NCBI GenBank assembly: GCA_009392005.1 | Contig: VFHL01000009.1 | Location: 1 to 40,770 of the forward strand | DNA: 40,770 nt | From: SAR202 cluster bacterium | Lineage (GTDB): Bacteria > Chloroflexota > Dehalococcoidia > UBA6926 > VFHL01 | Reading direction: 5' to 3' | Shown here: piece by piece, positions 1-7,766 of the stretch | How the letters are laid out: every line of letters begins with the position of its first letter | Numbering within the stretch: the stretch's first letter is position 1 | Made by a program: the position numbers and the translations under genes | Notes under the pieces: generated by a model | The model's database searches: none | The model's input: only the letters and a program-made list of their open reading frames with translations | Told to the model about the DNA's origin: nothing

Positions 1-189
1 TTGACGGAAAAGTCCGTCGATTTCGTGTGGTGAAATACCTGCATCATCGCAAGCAGCTTTAATCGCCTCGCAAGCGAGCTGCCATTCTGTGCGCCCGGAA
101 TCAAACGAGAATTCTGTTTCGCCGATTCCGACTATCGCTGCCTTGTCTCTCATGTAACTCAGATCTGAGTGTGTATTGTTTCCAGTCAT
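1..189 (-). CDS. Thiolase-like / acetyl-CoA acetyltransferase family protein, N-terminal part (runs off the window)
   Basis: Reading the minus strand from an ATG at 189 gives 63 uninterrupted codons to the window edge. The start has an AAAGGAGTG ribosome binding site just upstream (about 192-200). The protein contains RDKAAIVGIGETEFS, then ACEAIKAACDDAGI and HEIDGLF. This is the usual N-terminus of the thiolase-like proteins of the non-specific lipid-transfer/SCPx group, which often act on CoA esters together with a DUF35 OB-fold partner. The catalytic cysteine and the rest of the fold lie outside the window, so activity cannot be judged. It is the next gene after glutamate dehydrogenase on the same strand (66-bp gap), so co-transcription is possible. 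The family call rests on the N-terminus only. Confidence 0.75.
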   Translation of the reverse strand, partial: MTGNNTHSDLSYMRDKAAIVGIGETEFSFDSGRTEWQLACEAIKAACDDAGISPHEIDGLFRQ

Positions 190-255
190 ATCACTCCTTT
201 TCACAACTCAGTGCGATTGCTAAGGTGGGATCCGGGGATTCCAGAACAGCAACTT

Positions 256-1494
256 TTACACAAACCCTCGTAGTTCAACAATTTCAGCTACGCGTTGCAC
301 ACCAATTTCAAAGGCTGCTTCTCTGAGGGTTATGGTATGTTCGTTGGCTCGGTTTTGGACTTCGTAGTATGCGTGAAGTATCTTCTTCTTGAGTTCTTCA
401 TTGACCCGTTTTTCTTCCCAATGGAATTCTTGTATATTCTGGGTCCACTCAAAATAGGAAACAATCACACCACCAGCATTTACGAGAATATCGGGTAGGA
501 CGCTTACTCCGCGCGCAGTCAAGATTTCATCTGCTTCAGGGGTTGTCGGGTGATTCGCACCCTCTAGGATGATTGCAGCTTTGATATTCGCAGCGTTGTC
601 TTTATGTATTACGTTGTCAATGGCCGCAGGGATCAATATGTCACAGTCTAATTCTAGTAGCTCCTGATTTGATATGGGTTGGCCACCATTGAAGTCTGAA
701 ACGCGACCGGTATTTTCGGAATGTTCTACGAGCTGTCCAATGTCCAAACCATTCGAATTAAAGACCCCTCCATCAACCCCGCTCACTGCTGTTATAGTGC
801 CGCCACTTTCATAAATGAGTCGGGCAGCCCAAGAACCAACATTGCCAAATCCTTGGACAACGATGCGTGCCTTTTTCATATCTATTGCAAGGTCTTTAGT
901 CACAGCCTGTAATATATATGTTACTCCTCGGCCGGTTGCTGCCTCACGACCAAGAGATCCTCCCATCGCGATCGGTTTTCCGGTGACAATAGCGGGTGTA
1001 TGTCCGCGCAATTGCCCGTATGCATCCATCATCCATGCCATTGTCTGCCCATGGGTACCCAAATCTGGCGCGGGAATGTCACGATTCGGTCCAATGACGT
1101 GTTCGATACTCTGGGTATATCTCCGAGTAAGTCGATTCAGTTCATCAGTTGACAGCAGTTTCGGATCGACTTGGACTCCGCCTTTTGCGCCGCCATATGG
1201 GATATCGACCAAGGCGGTTTTCCATGTCATTAGAGATGCCAATGCACGTACTTCTTCAAGATCTGCTTCTGGGTGATATCGAACCCCGCCTTTGTATGGA
1301 CCACGAGCACCATTATGTTGTACGCGGTATCCAGTGAAAACTTTTATATCACCGTTGTCCATTCGGATAGGAAGTTGGACGCGCAGTTCGCGATATGGTT
1401 GTTTCATGATATCTCGCAAACCCTGGTCCAATTGTAAGCGATCTGCAGTTTTATCGAAAAAATGATTTACTTGGTCAAAAGTGTTTATTGACAT
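256..1494 (-). CDS. gdhA: Glutamate dehydrogenase (Glu/Leu/Phe/Val dehydrogenase family)
   Basis: The 412-residue protein matches the usual length of hexameric bacterial glutamate dehydrogenases, which interconvert glutamate and 2-oxoglutarate plus ammonia with NAD(P). The substrate-binding motif KGGVRYHP is at residues 68-75. The GGAKGG segment with the catalytic lysine is at about 101-106 (K104), and PAPDLGT with the catalytic aspartate at 141-147. A Rossmann GFGNVG motif at 215-220 starts the nucleotide-binding domain. The start ATG has an AAGGA-like site about 11 nt upstream. The motif order is complete and nothing looks broken. A leucine or phenylalanine dehydrogenase is less likely, because those are shorter and lack this length of N-terminal domain. 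Coenzyme specificity cannot be read reliably here. The thiolase-like gene follows on the same strand. Confidence 0.93.
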   Translation of the reverse strand: MSINTFDQVNHFFDKTADRLQLDQGLRDIMKQPYRELRVQLPIRMDNGDIKVFTGYRVQHNGARGPYKGGVRYHPEADLEEVRALASLMTWKTALVDIPYGGAKGGVQVDPKLLSTDELNRLTRRYTQSIEHVIGPNRDIPAPDLGTHGQTMAWMMDAYGQLRGHTPAIVTGKPIAMGGSLGREAATGRGVTYILQAVTKDLAIDMKKARIVVQGFGNVGSWAARLIYESGGTITAVSGVDGGVFNSNGLDIGQLVEHSENTGRVSDFNGGQPISNQELLELDCDILIPAAIDNVIHKDNAANIKAAIILEGANHPTTPEADEILTARGVSVLPDILVNAGGVIVSYFEWTQNIQEFHWEEKRVNEELKKKILHAYYEVQNRANEHTITLREAAFEIGVQRVAEIVELRGFV

Positions 1495-1591
1495 AGCAGT
1501 GAATCCTTAAAGATTACAATGCTAGGTGAGAAAATCCCTCTATTGTTTCTTGAGCGGGTAAATTTATTATTCACAGGGGAAAATTCCAATA

Positions 1592-2035
1592 TTACTCGTC
1601 CCCTCTGAGGCGGAGTGTACGTGCGTGGATGAATGAACGGCCACAATTTGTTGTGTAATCAAAACCGATAATAAATAGAATCAACTGTTCTCCTGTCGTG
1701 ATACTGAAGTCTCCATTGATGACGGACAACAAGCCTAAAATCCCAATTGAAATACAAATTACACCGAATATCACCGCTATATGCATGAAGAGAGACTTCT
1801 TCGTCGGGATTTTTTCGCTTAAGAAAGCTGTGGCGAGGAGGGGAGTGGCGACGATTAATGGGATAAGAGTATTGAAATCGGTCAGGATTCTATTTATGGC
1901 GCATGTTGCTATATAGAATGTGATGCCAACTAATGCCAGACTAATAGCGATATACTTTGTGTATGCTTGCATATCGCCAGCCCATTTTTCCGGAATGGGC
2001 TGGAGGAATATTCCACGCGGTTTAAATGGTTTCAT
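1592..2035 (-). CDS. Small integral membrane protein of unknown function
   Basis: The 147-residue ORF shows about four hydrophobic stretches (near residues 28-48, 56-72, 84-106 and 115-130). It starts with a short basic N-terminus (MKPFKPRG) and ends with a charged tail (RTLRLRGDE). No family motif was recognised. The ATG at 2035 has only a weak purine-rich site upstream. The gene lies between gdhA (same strand, 97-bp gap) and the divergently transcribed NmrA-like gene. It is probably real, given its length, its transmembrane pattern and the lack of a better ORF in the segment. No function is proposed. Confidence 0.6.
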   Translation of the reverse strand: MKPFKPRGIFLQPIPEKWAGDMQAYTKYIAISLALVGITFYIATCAINRILTDFNTLIPLIVATPLLATAFLSEKIPTKKSLFMHIAVIFGVICISIGILGLLSVINGDFSITTGEQLILFIIGFDYTTNCGRSFIHARTLRLRGDE

Positions 2036-2169
2036 GCGAAGACCCTAACCTCTTGATTCGCAGAACGCAAGTGAATTGAGTGAAGGATCTGTAGGAATCA
2101 AAAAATATCCTTTGGTGGAAAGAGGGATGATGGCAGGCAGAACGGGGCGACCCATGAGGAGGAATCAAG

Positions 2170-3021
2170 ATGACAGATATGAATAAGCAGATTTTAGTCA
2201 TTGGGGGAACTGGGCAACAAGGTGGTTCTGTAGCCGAAGCATTACTATCTACTGGCTGGTCCATCAGAGTACTGACGCGTGATAAATCTAGTGAAAAAGT
2301 GGAAGCGTTACGTGCTAAAGGGGCGGAGATTGTGGAAGGTGATTTGGACGAAATCGAGTCACTTGAAGCCGCTTTAGTAGATATTTATGGCATTTACTCT
2401 GTGCAAAGTGCTCCTTCGGGAGATATTGAGGTTCGTTGGGGAAAGAGTGTAGTTGATGTTGCGAAGAAATACGAGGTTCAACATATCGTTTATTCTTCTG
2501 TCGCCGGGGTTGAAAAACTCGCCTATCAAGGAGCTCTTACGAAAAATAAAATTGAGAAACATATCCAATCGGTAGGAATCCCCTACACGTTTATTCGTCC
2601 GGCCTCTTTCATGGAAAACTATTTCCGGCTAAAACGGGGTATCTTTCGTGGCCGCATCACTCGCCAACTGAAACCGACAACCCGAGAGGAAACGATTGCA
2701 GTGAGAGATATTGGGTCTTTTGTTGCAGCCGCCTTCAACCGTCCAAATGAGTTTAAAGGGCAAGCGATTGATATCGCCGGAGATAACCCCTCAATGTCTG
2801 AAGTCGCCTCTGAATTTACACGGAGGATTGGGAGGCCGATCACCTACGTTCAAATGCCACGGGATCAAGTTGAAGAGCGTATGCCTGCACAGCTAGTGGC
2901 ATTAATGGATTGGGTTGAAAAGGAGGGGTATGGTGTTGATATCCCAAAGTTAAAAGATCGTTGGGGTGTACCCCTTACGACATTCGGAGAATGGTTGGAT
3001 TCGACAGAATGGGTGGAGTGA
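2170..3021 (+). CDS. NmrA-family NAD(P)-binding protein (atypical short-chain dehydrogenase)
   Basis: The 283-residue protein begins with a Rossmann fold carrying GGTGQQGG at residues 12-19, typical of NmrA/HSCARG-type atypical SDRs. Further family signs are SVDVAKK-type helices, the YSSVAG segment and the FIRPASFMENY segment near the middle. These proteins bind NAD(P)(H) and act either as redox sensors or as reductases, and the sequence does not decide between the two. The start is well supported: AGGAGGAA ends about six bases before the ATG at 2170. The gene converges on mtnP with a 17-bp gap and is divergent from the small membrane protein. Confidence 0.85.
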   Translation: MTDMNKQILVIGGTGQQGGSVAEALLSTGWSIRVLTRDKSSEKVEALRAKGAEIVEGDLDEIESLEAALVDIYGIYSVQSAPSGDIEVRWGKSVVDVAKKYEVQHIVYSSVAGVEKLAYQGALTKNKIEKHIQSVGIPYTFIRPASFMENYFRLKRGIFRGRITRQLKPTTREETIAVRDIGSFVAAAFNRPNEFKGQAIDIAGDNPSMSEVASEFTRRIGRPITYVQMPRDQVEERMPAQLVALMDWVEKEGYGVDIPKLKDRWGVPLTTFGEWLDSTEWVE

Positions 3022-3038
3022 GGAAGCCTTGATTCTGC

Positions 3039-3890
3039 TCAACCAAGGATTGGTGAAAGGCGTTTCTTCACCTCTTCAGAGATCATTTCGGGTTGTGTGA
3101 TGATCGCGTTGCGTAGTGCATGCTGGCATGCACAATCTGGATTGGCTTCGATGTTTTTTGCTACAAGCGCAACGATTGCTTGAGAAACTTCGGTGTTTTT
3201 ACGCATGTTTTCTATCACTATTTCCACGGTCACTGGCGCTGTTGATTCGTGCCACGTATCGTAATCAGTGACCAAAGCTAAAGTTGCGTAGCAGATTTCG
3301 GCTTCGCGGGCAAGTTTTGCCTCGGGCATTGCTGTCATTCCGATTACGCTTGAATCCCATGAGCGGTAGAGTAGCGATTCAGCTTTTGTTGAAAACTGAG
3401 GTCCTTCAATAACTAGATATGTTCCAGATGAATGAACGCGTGCTTTCTGTCTTTTTGATGAGGTAGTTAATAGATGCCGCAACTCTGGACAAAAAGGATC
3501 AGCTATGCTGACATGTGCGACGATGCCATCTTCGAAGAACGTTTGTTCTCTCTTTTTTGTTCGATCAATGATTTGATCCGGTATTACCAAATCAAGAGGA
3601 GGAATATCTTCTTTTAAACTACCAACTGCACTGATGGAAACAATTCGTTTGATTCCAATCATTTTCAGAGCATATATGTTTGCTCTTACGGGTATTGAAG
3701 TTGGGGAAAGATGATGATTGCGGCCGTGTCGAGGCAAGAACGCGACGCGCTGGTTGGCAAGGTCTCCAATTGTAATGAGATCGCTTGGAGAGCCAAATGG
3801 GGTATCTATCTTGACCTCTTCTCTGTTGAGCAATCCGTCTACACTGTAAAGGCCTGATCCGCCGATGAAAGCCAAAATCGGGTCACTCAT
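3039..3890 (-). CDS. mtnP: S-methyl-5'-thioadenosine phosphorylase (MTAP/PNP family)
   Basis: The 283-residue protein opens with AFIGGSGLYSVDGL, the phosphate-binding N-terminus of MTA phosphorylases. It continues with FLPRHGRNHHLSPTSIPVRAN and ISAVGSLKEDIPPLDLVIPDQ, all diagnostic of the MTAP branch of purine nucleoside phosphorylases. The enzyme splits 5'-methylthioadenosine into adenine and 5-methylthioribose-1-phosphate. It follows mtnA directly, with the two frames overlapping by 8 bp, so the genes are almost certainly co-translated. The next gene, mtnA, isomerises the product, so the pair covers the first two steps of methionine salvage. No later salvage genes are in the window. A purine nucleoside phosphorylase role is the main alternative but is unlikely beside mtnA. 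Confidence 0.92.
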   Translation of the reverse strand: MSDPILAFIGGSGLYSVDGLLNREEVKIDTPFGSPSDLITIGDLANQRVAFLPRHGRNHHLSPTSIPVRANIYALKMIGIKRIVSISAVGSLKEDIPPLDLVIPDQIIDRTKKREQTFFEDGIVAHVSIADPFCPELRHLLTTSSKRQKARVHSSGTYLVIEGPQFSTKAESLLYRSWDSSVIGMTAMPEAKLAREAEICYATLALVTDYDTWHESTAPVTVEIVIENMRKNTEVSQAIVALVAKNIEANPDCACQHALRNAIITQPEMISEEVKKRLSPILG

Positions 3891-4941
3891 TAGATAGCTC
3901 CATTATTTTTCTTAAACTGCTTTTGTAGGGCTGATTGACAACACCTTTTTCTGTGATGATTGCGGTAACAAATTTGTTTGGTGTGATATCAAAGGATCGA
4001 TTTAATGCACGAATGCCAGGCGCTGTGATCGGGACTTCAGCGAAATGAGTGATTTCGTTTGGGCTGCGCTCCTCAAGAGTAACTGAGCCTCCTGATTCAA
4101 GAGACAGATCAATTGTACTAGTCGGTGCTGCAACATAGAGCGGAATATCGTGCTCCTTTGCGAGGACAGCAATGTTGTAGGTGCCGATCTTGTTTGCAAC
4201 ATCTCCATTAGCAGTGATGCGATCTGCTCCCACAAGGATCCTGGTGATTTTCTTTTCTTGCATGATTTGCCCGACAGATGAATCAGATATAACAGTTGCG
4301 TCAATACCTTCTTTCATCAGTTCCCATGCCGTTAGTCGTGAACCTTGAAACCAAGGGCGGGTTTCAGTCGCAAAAACATGTTTTAAATTGCCACGGGCCC
4401 AAGCGGTGCGTATTACTCCCAAAGCGGTTCCATAGCCACCGGTGGCAAGTGCTCCTGCATTACAATGAGTGAGAACTGTGGAACCCGGTGGAATCAAATT
4501 TGCTCCAAGGGCGCTCATTTGGATGTTTGCTTTTTCATCTTCATCGTGAATGTTAATTGCTTCCGCAACGAGGTTTTCAACCATGTCTGATAAATGAGCT
4601 GTTCTATGTGATACGCGTATCATTCGTTGAACAGCCCAAGAAAGATTAACAGCTGTTGGTCTTGCGTCTTCAATTGTGGATGCTATCTCTGCTAATTCTT
4701 TTAAGAAGCTTTCGCGAGATTCGTGTGTTATACGACCTCCCGCGAGGGCCACTGCATAGGCGCCGGCGATGCCAATGGCTGGTGCACCCCGAATTTGCAT
4801 GTTTTTGATCGCTATCACCACTTCGCTATACGTTTCAAGAACTAGCCATGCTTCTTCAGAAGGTAAACGTGTTTGATCTATGAGGTGGACTTTTCCGTCA
4901 ATCCACGCAATCGGGCGGAAGTTGGAATTTTTATCAGTCAT
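3883..4941 (-). CDS. mtnA: S-methyl-5-thioribose-1-phosphate isomerase
   Basis: The 352-residue protein matches the eIF2B-related aldose-ketose isomerase family. It carries QIRGAPAIGIAGAY near residue 50, THCNAGALATGGYGTALG with the catalytic cysteine in the middle, ETRPWFQGSRLTAWEL, and GADRITANGDVANKIGTY with the catalytic aspartate. It converts 5-methylthioribose-1-phosphate to 5-methylthioribulose-1-phosphate. It is the first gene of a two-gene minus-strand unit with mtnP, overlapping it by 8 bp. The start at 4941 gives the usual N-terminus but has only a weak ribosome binding site. I saw no SAM riboswitch-like structure in the 169 bp upstream. Confidence 0.94.
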   Translation of the reverse strand: MTDKNSNFRPIAWIDGKVHLIDQTRLPSEEAWLVLETYSEVVIAIKNMQIRGAPAIGIAGAYAVALAGGRITHESRESFLKELAEIASTIEDARPTAVNLSWAVQRMIRVSHRTAHLSDMVENLVAEAINIHDEDEKANIQMSALGANLIPPGSTVLTHCNAGALATGGYGTALGVIRTAWARGNLKHVFATETRPWFQGSRLTAWELMKEGIDATVISDSSVGQIMQEKKITRILVGADRITANGDVANKIGTYNIAVLAKEHDIPLYVAAPTSTIDLSLESGGSVTLEERSPNEITHFAEVPITAPGIRALNRSFDITPNKFVTAIITEKGVVNQPYKSSLRKIMELSNE

Positions 4942-5019
4942 GCGATGTTTTTTCTTGAAATGACCTTTTCGTTAACACGTGGCAATGCTACTTTTCGATG
5001 CAAGCTATGTCAAAAAACA

Positions 5020-5057
5020 TTGGGCACTTGCTTGTTTGGTTTAATATTATCAAGTGC
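5020..5057 (+). promoter_or_regulatory. Candidate promoter with inverted repeat upstream of the SRAP gene
   Basis: TTGGGC (5020-5025) and TAATAT (5042-5047) are 16 bp apart, in front of the SRAP gene and in the divergent region facing mtnA. A perfect 7-bp inverted repeat, GCACTTG (5024-5030) and CAAGTGC (5051-5057), brackets the -10 element, as an operator would. Repeats of this length with a 20-nt spacing occur often by chance in a window this size, so this is a weak call. Confidence 0.25.
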
Positions 5058-5110
5058 AGATTGTGGCGAGTTAAAATTTTGGATGACACGATCTTAGAGA
5101 TGGAGATGAT

Positions 5111-5830
5111 ATGTGTGGGCGATATACTTTGAAAACACCAGTGGACTTGTTATGGAAACATTTTGCACTTGGTAATGATGTTCCTGAGAAATTTATGTTC
5201 TTGACACGTCCTAGGTATAATGTCGCGCCGTCGCAAGAAATACTAACAATCGTTTATAGCGAAAATCCCACCCCTCAGTTTATGCATTGGGGGATGTTAC
5301 CTCTCCCCCAAGTTGATGAAGGTAAGCCAAAACACAGTAGCAGTATTATCAATGCCCGTGCAGAAACTCTTTTTGAAAAGGCGATGTTCCAGGAAGCTGC
5401 GAAATATAATCGATGTCTTATTCCTGCTGATGGGTTTTATGAATGGCAAAATCGTGATGGCCAAAAGACTCCGTTACATTTTGTGCGAAAAGATGATCAG
5501 CCATTCGCTTTCGCCGGTATATGGCATGAACGAGTTCTATCATCGGGTGAGAATTCTTTCTCATGCGCAATTGTGACGACAAGGGCGAATAAATTGATGA
5601 GACGATTTCATCACAGGATGCCTGTGATTCTGGCACAAGAAGAACAGGATCTTTGGCTAAACCCACTAATTACAACTGCGGACCACCTGAATCCACTCCT
5701 TACAGCACAAGGGGCTGAAGATATAGTTGCTTATGAGGTCTCCAAGATGGTTAATTCTTCCCGTGAGGATATTCCTGAAATGATTCTTCCTGTTTCGCCA
5801 GCTTCGTACCAAATGGGTTTATTTGAATAA
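5111..5830 (+). CDS. SRAP-domain protein (YedK/HMCES family), abasic-site crosslinking peptidase
   Basis: The protein begins MCGRYTL, so removal of Met exposes the catalytic Cys2. This family uses that residue to form a thiazolidine crosslink with abasic sites in single-stranded DNA. Other expected active-site residues are present: N81 (IINARAET), E111 (IPADGFYEW) and His167/168 in FHHRMPVIL. The 239-residue length is a little above E. coli YedK but normal for the family. It protects stalled replication forks from strand breaks at abasic sites. The ATG at 5111 has a GGAGATG-type site upstream. The neighbours (mtnA divergent, rplU downstream with its own promoter) do not suggest an operon, and no SOS box was identified. 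Confidence 0.92.
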   Translation: MCGRYTLKTPVDLLWKHFALGNDVPEKFMFLTRPRYNVAPSQEILTIVYSENPTPQFMHWGMLPLPQVDEGKPKHSSSIINARAETLFEKAMFQEAAKYNRCLIPADGFYEWQNRDGQKTPLHFVRKDDQPFAFAGIWHERVLSSGENSFSCAIVTTRANKLMRRFHHRMPVILAQEEQDLWLNPLITTADHLNPLLTAQGAEDIVAYEVSKMVNSSREDIPEMILPVSPASYQMGLFE

Positions 5831-5863
5831 ATCTGAAACTCTTGTTTCTTATGTTGAAGTCCC

Positions 5864-5893
5864 TTGACCCGTTAAAGGTACCGAAGATATACT
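5864..5893 (+). promoter_or_regulatory. Sigma70-type promoter for the rplU-rpmA-rpmE operon
   Basis: TTGACC (5864-5869) and TATACT (5888-5893) are separated by 18 bp. This places the start of transcription near 5900, about 25 nt before the rplU initiation codon. It sits just after the SRAP stop codon, so the ribosomal protein genes need not depend on read-through. Confidence 0.65.
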
Positions 5894-5912
5894 TGTTAGC
5901 CGTACTCAATGT

Positions 5913-5927
5913 AGGAGGAAGACGATC
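5913..5927 (+). promoter_or_regulatory. Ribosome binding site and apparent ATC start codon of rplU
   Basis: AGGAGG at 5913-5918 is followed after 6 nt by ATC at 5925-5927. The codons after ATC read [13 protein letters not shown], the conserved N-terminus of bL21 in which Met normally takes the position of this ATC. No ATG, GTG or TTG occurs in frame between the upstream region and a TTG at 5997, which would delete 24 conserved residues. Confidence 0.7.
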
Positions 5928-6239
5928 TACGCGATAGTTGAAACTGGTGGGAAGCAATATCGGGTTCGCCCCGGAGACACGGTTCAAGTTGAGAAATTGC
6001 CGCATGATGAGGGCGATACTATTGAATTGGACCAAGTGTGTCTCGTGAGTGACGACGATGGCAATGTGACTCTTGGTACTCCGTTAGTAGCAGGGGCGAA
6101 AGTGGTCGCTGATGTAGCTGGTCACGGTCGTGGAAAGAAAATTGTTGTTTTGAAATATAAATCTAAGACAAGGTATCGTCGAAAGTCGGGCCATCGGCAA
6201 GATTATACAGAGCTTTGGGTCAAAGAGATTTTGACCTAG
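5925..6239 (+). CDS. rplU: 50S ribosomal protein bL21
   Basis: The frame from the ATC at 5925 encodes 104 residues, the normal bL21 length. It includes [19 protein letters not shown] at the start and the basic [18 protein letters not shown] segment that binds 23S rRNA near the C-terminus. bL21 is a large-subunit protein needed for early 50S assembly. The initiation codon is unusual: the expected ATG is ATC, although a perfect AGGAGG lies 6 nt upstream. Starting instead at the in-frame TTG at 5997 would remove the first conserved strand. Either a real near-cognate start or a single-base error is possible. The gene is first in the rplU-rpmA-rpmE operon, and the rplU-rpmA pairing is nearly universal in bacteria. 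Confidence 0.93.
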   Translation: MYAIVETGGKQYRVRPGDTVQVEKLPHDEGDTIELDQVCLVSDDDGNVTLGTPLVAGAKVVADVAGHGRGKKIVVLKYKSKTRYRRKSGHRQDYTELWVKEILT

Positions 6240-6277
6240 GGGTTGTTCTCAATACTAGTGACGAAGGATTAATTGAT

Positions 6278-6529
6278 ATGGCGCATAAAAAGGGCGGCGG
6301 AAGTTCGCGGAATGGACGAGACAGTCAGGGGCAAAGGCTTGGTGTGAAGCGGTTTGATGGCGAATCTGTAACCGCGGGAACCATTATTGTACGGCAACGA
6401 GGGACTCGTATCCAGAAGGGTACAAACGTTGGTTTGGGGCGTGACCATACCCTATTTGCTCTGGTGGATGGCAAAGTCAAATTTGAGCATGCCACGAAAA
6501 ATAAAAAACGAGTGAGCGTTTATGTATAA
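6278..6529 (+). CDS. rpmA: 50S ribosomal protein bL27
   Basis: The start chosen is the ATG at 6278, giving [22 protein letters not shown], the conserved bL27 N-terminus that reaches the peptidyl transferase centre. A GAAGGATT site precedes it. The 83-residue length is normal. A longer frame opens at 6215 within the rplU end but adds unconserved residues and is rejected. There is no Firmicutes-type cleavable N-terminal extension. It is second in the operon, 38 bp after rplU. Confidence 0.95.
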   Translation: MAHKKGGGSSRNGRDSQGQRLGVKRFDGESVTAGTIIVRQRGTRIQKGTNVGLGRDHTLFALVDGKVKFEHATKNKKRVSVYV

Positions 6530-6541
6530 CGGAGGCTCAAA

Positions 6542-6745
6542 ATGAAGACAGAAATCCATCCCGAATATCATACGGATTCAACGGTAACCTGTTCCTGCGG
6601 TAATGTATTTCCTGCAGGATCGACGAAAAAGGATTTAAAGGTTGAAATTTGTAGTACCTGCCATCCGTTTTTCACTGGAACGCAAAGGATTGTTGATACA
6701 CAAGGACGCGTGGAACGGTTAAAGAAACGGTTCAATTTAGATTAA
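6542..6745 (+). CDS. rpmE: 50S ribosomal protein bL31, zinc-binding form
   Basis: The 67-residue protein starts [21 protein letters not shown] and has the CxC...CxxC cysteine set (CSC near residues 17-19, CSTC near 37-40). This marks the zinc-containing bL31 rather than the cysteine-less paralogue induced under zinc limitation. The [23 protein letters not shown] tail is also typical. An ACGGAGG ribosome binding site overlaps the end of rpmA, 12 bp away, so the two are co-transcribed. A strong intrinsic terminator follows at 6809-6836. In many Chloroflexota, rpmE, the DUF1385 gene and prfA are neighbours. The first two are here but prfA is not. Confidence 0.94.
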   Translation: MKTEIHPEYHTDSTVTCSCGNVFPAGSTKKDLKVEICSTCHPFFTGTQRIVDTQGRVERLKKRFNLD

Positions 6746-6808
6746 GGCTACTTCTTCGTTCCATGGTAGGTCCGATTAAATTAATTAGCAATGAATGAGG
6801 GATACTTT

Positions 6809-6836
6809 AGGGGGAGATTTCCCCCTATTCTTTTTT
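6809..6836 (+). terminator. Intrinsic terminator after rpmE, abutting the DUF1385 start
   Basis: AGGGGGA (6809-6815) and TCCCCCT (6820-6826) form a perfect 7-bp, GC-rich stem with a GATT loop. The stem is followed by ATTCTTTTTT (6827-6836). This is a textbook rho-independent terminator for the ribosomal protein operon. The U-tract ends directly at the likely ATG of the next gene, so it may act as an attenuator or may occlude that start. Confidence 0.8.
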
Positions 6837-7724
6837 ATGGCAGTTAACAAACCCACTTATGGTGGGCAGGCACTCATTGAAGGTGTAATGATTCGTGGTG
6901 TGAATGTTGTGACGATGGCGGTCCGACATCCTACTGGAGATATTGTTCAACGTGTAGACACGCTTACGATTGCATCTAAAAATAAGGCGCGCCAAATTCC
7001 ATTTGTACGTGGTGTTCTAATCCTGTGGGAAATGCTGACTATTGGTACCAAGGCTTTACTGTGGTCTGCCTCCGTGGCCTCTGAAAATGAAGAGGGCGAA
7101 TCAGAAATTTCTGGGCCAGCTTTATGGGGAACGATGGCTCTTAGTTTGGTTTTTGGCATCAGTCTTTTCTTTGTTAGCCCAATTTTATTAACTAAATTAT
7201 TGGATATGGTTTTTCACTCTACACCTTTATTAAGTAATATTATTGAGGGGATTGTTCGATTACTGGTTTTTGTTGCATACCTTTGGCTTATTAACTTTGT
7301 GGCGGAGATTAGGCGCGTTTTTGCGTATCATGGTGCTGAACACATGACTGTACATGCGTATGAAAATAATCAACCATTGACCGTTGAATCAATACGACAT
7401 TTTAATAAGGCACATCCTCGTTGTGGGACTGCTTTTCTTCTGGTGGTGATGGTTGTTTCAATAATTGCTTTTGCACTTTTAGGGGATCCATCTATATATT
7501 GGCGCATCGCATCTCGTATTCTGCTGATTCCAGTGATTACGGGTATCAGTTATGAAATTATTCGGTGGAGTGGACGGAATGCTTCGAGTTCTTGGGTTCG
7601 GTTTGTTACTGGGCCAAGTTTGGCTTTACAATCTTTGACTACGCAATGGCCTGATGACGATCAGATTGAAGTAGCTGTTGCTGCGATGGAGCATGCTCTA
7701 GAGGAAGATTCTAACGCGGAATAA
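6837..7724 (+). CDS. DUF1385 (YqhQ-type) integral membrane protein
   Basis: The start at 6837 gives 295 residues beginning MAVNKPTYGGQALIEGVMIRG, which matches the conserved YGGQAxIEGVMxRG opening of DUF1385 proteins. A frame extending to an ATG at 6795 would translate through the terminator hairpin and adds unconserved residues. Neither start has a clear Shine-Dalgarno site. Several transmembrane segments follow (about residues 95-125, 140-165, 195-225 and 230-255). The conserved RVFAYHGAEHMTVHAYE and AHPRCGTAFLL motifs contain His, Glu and Cys residues that could bind metal. The biochemical role is unknown. The gene follows rpmE, as often seen in Chloroflexota. Family assignment is confident; function is not. 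Confidence 0.88.
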   Translation: MAVNKPTYGGQALIEGVMIRGVNVVTMAVRHPTGDIVQRVDTLTIASKNKARQIPFVRGVLILWEMLTIGTKALLWSASVASENEEGESEISGPALWGTMALSLVFGISLFFVSPILLTKLLDMVFHSTPLLSNIIEGIVRLLVFVAYLWLINFVAEIRRVFAYHGAEHMTVHAYENNQPLTVESIRHFNKAHPRCGTAFLLVVMVVSIIAFALLGDPSIYWRIASRILLIPVITGISYEIIRWSGRNASSSWVRFVTGPSLALQSLTTQWPDDDQIEVAVAAMEHALEEDSNAE

Positions 7725-7766
7725 ATGTCGGTTCTTTTCTGGGCATAAGTCTAATATTTTAGGTAT

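Noticed and set aside
815-1276. 153-residue plus-strand ORF opposite gdhA
   Set aside because: It lies wholly antisense to a clear glutamate dehydrogenase and shows no protein family features.
4942-5110. SAM-type riboswitch upstream of mtnA
   Set aside because: No conserved SAM riboswitch core or terminator was seen in the 169-bp leader.
6795-6836. Upstream ATG at 6795 as the DUF1385 start
   Set aside because: It would translate through the rpmE terminator hairpin, adds unconserved residues and has no ribosome binding site.
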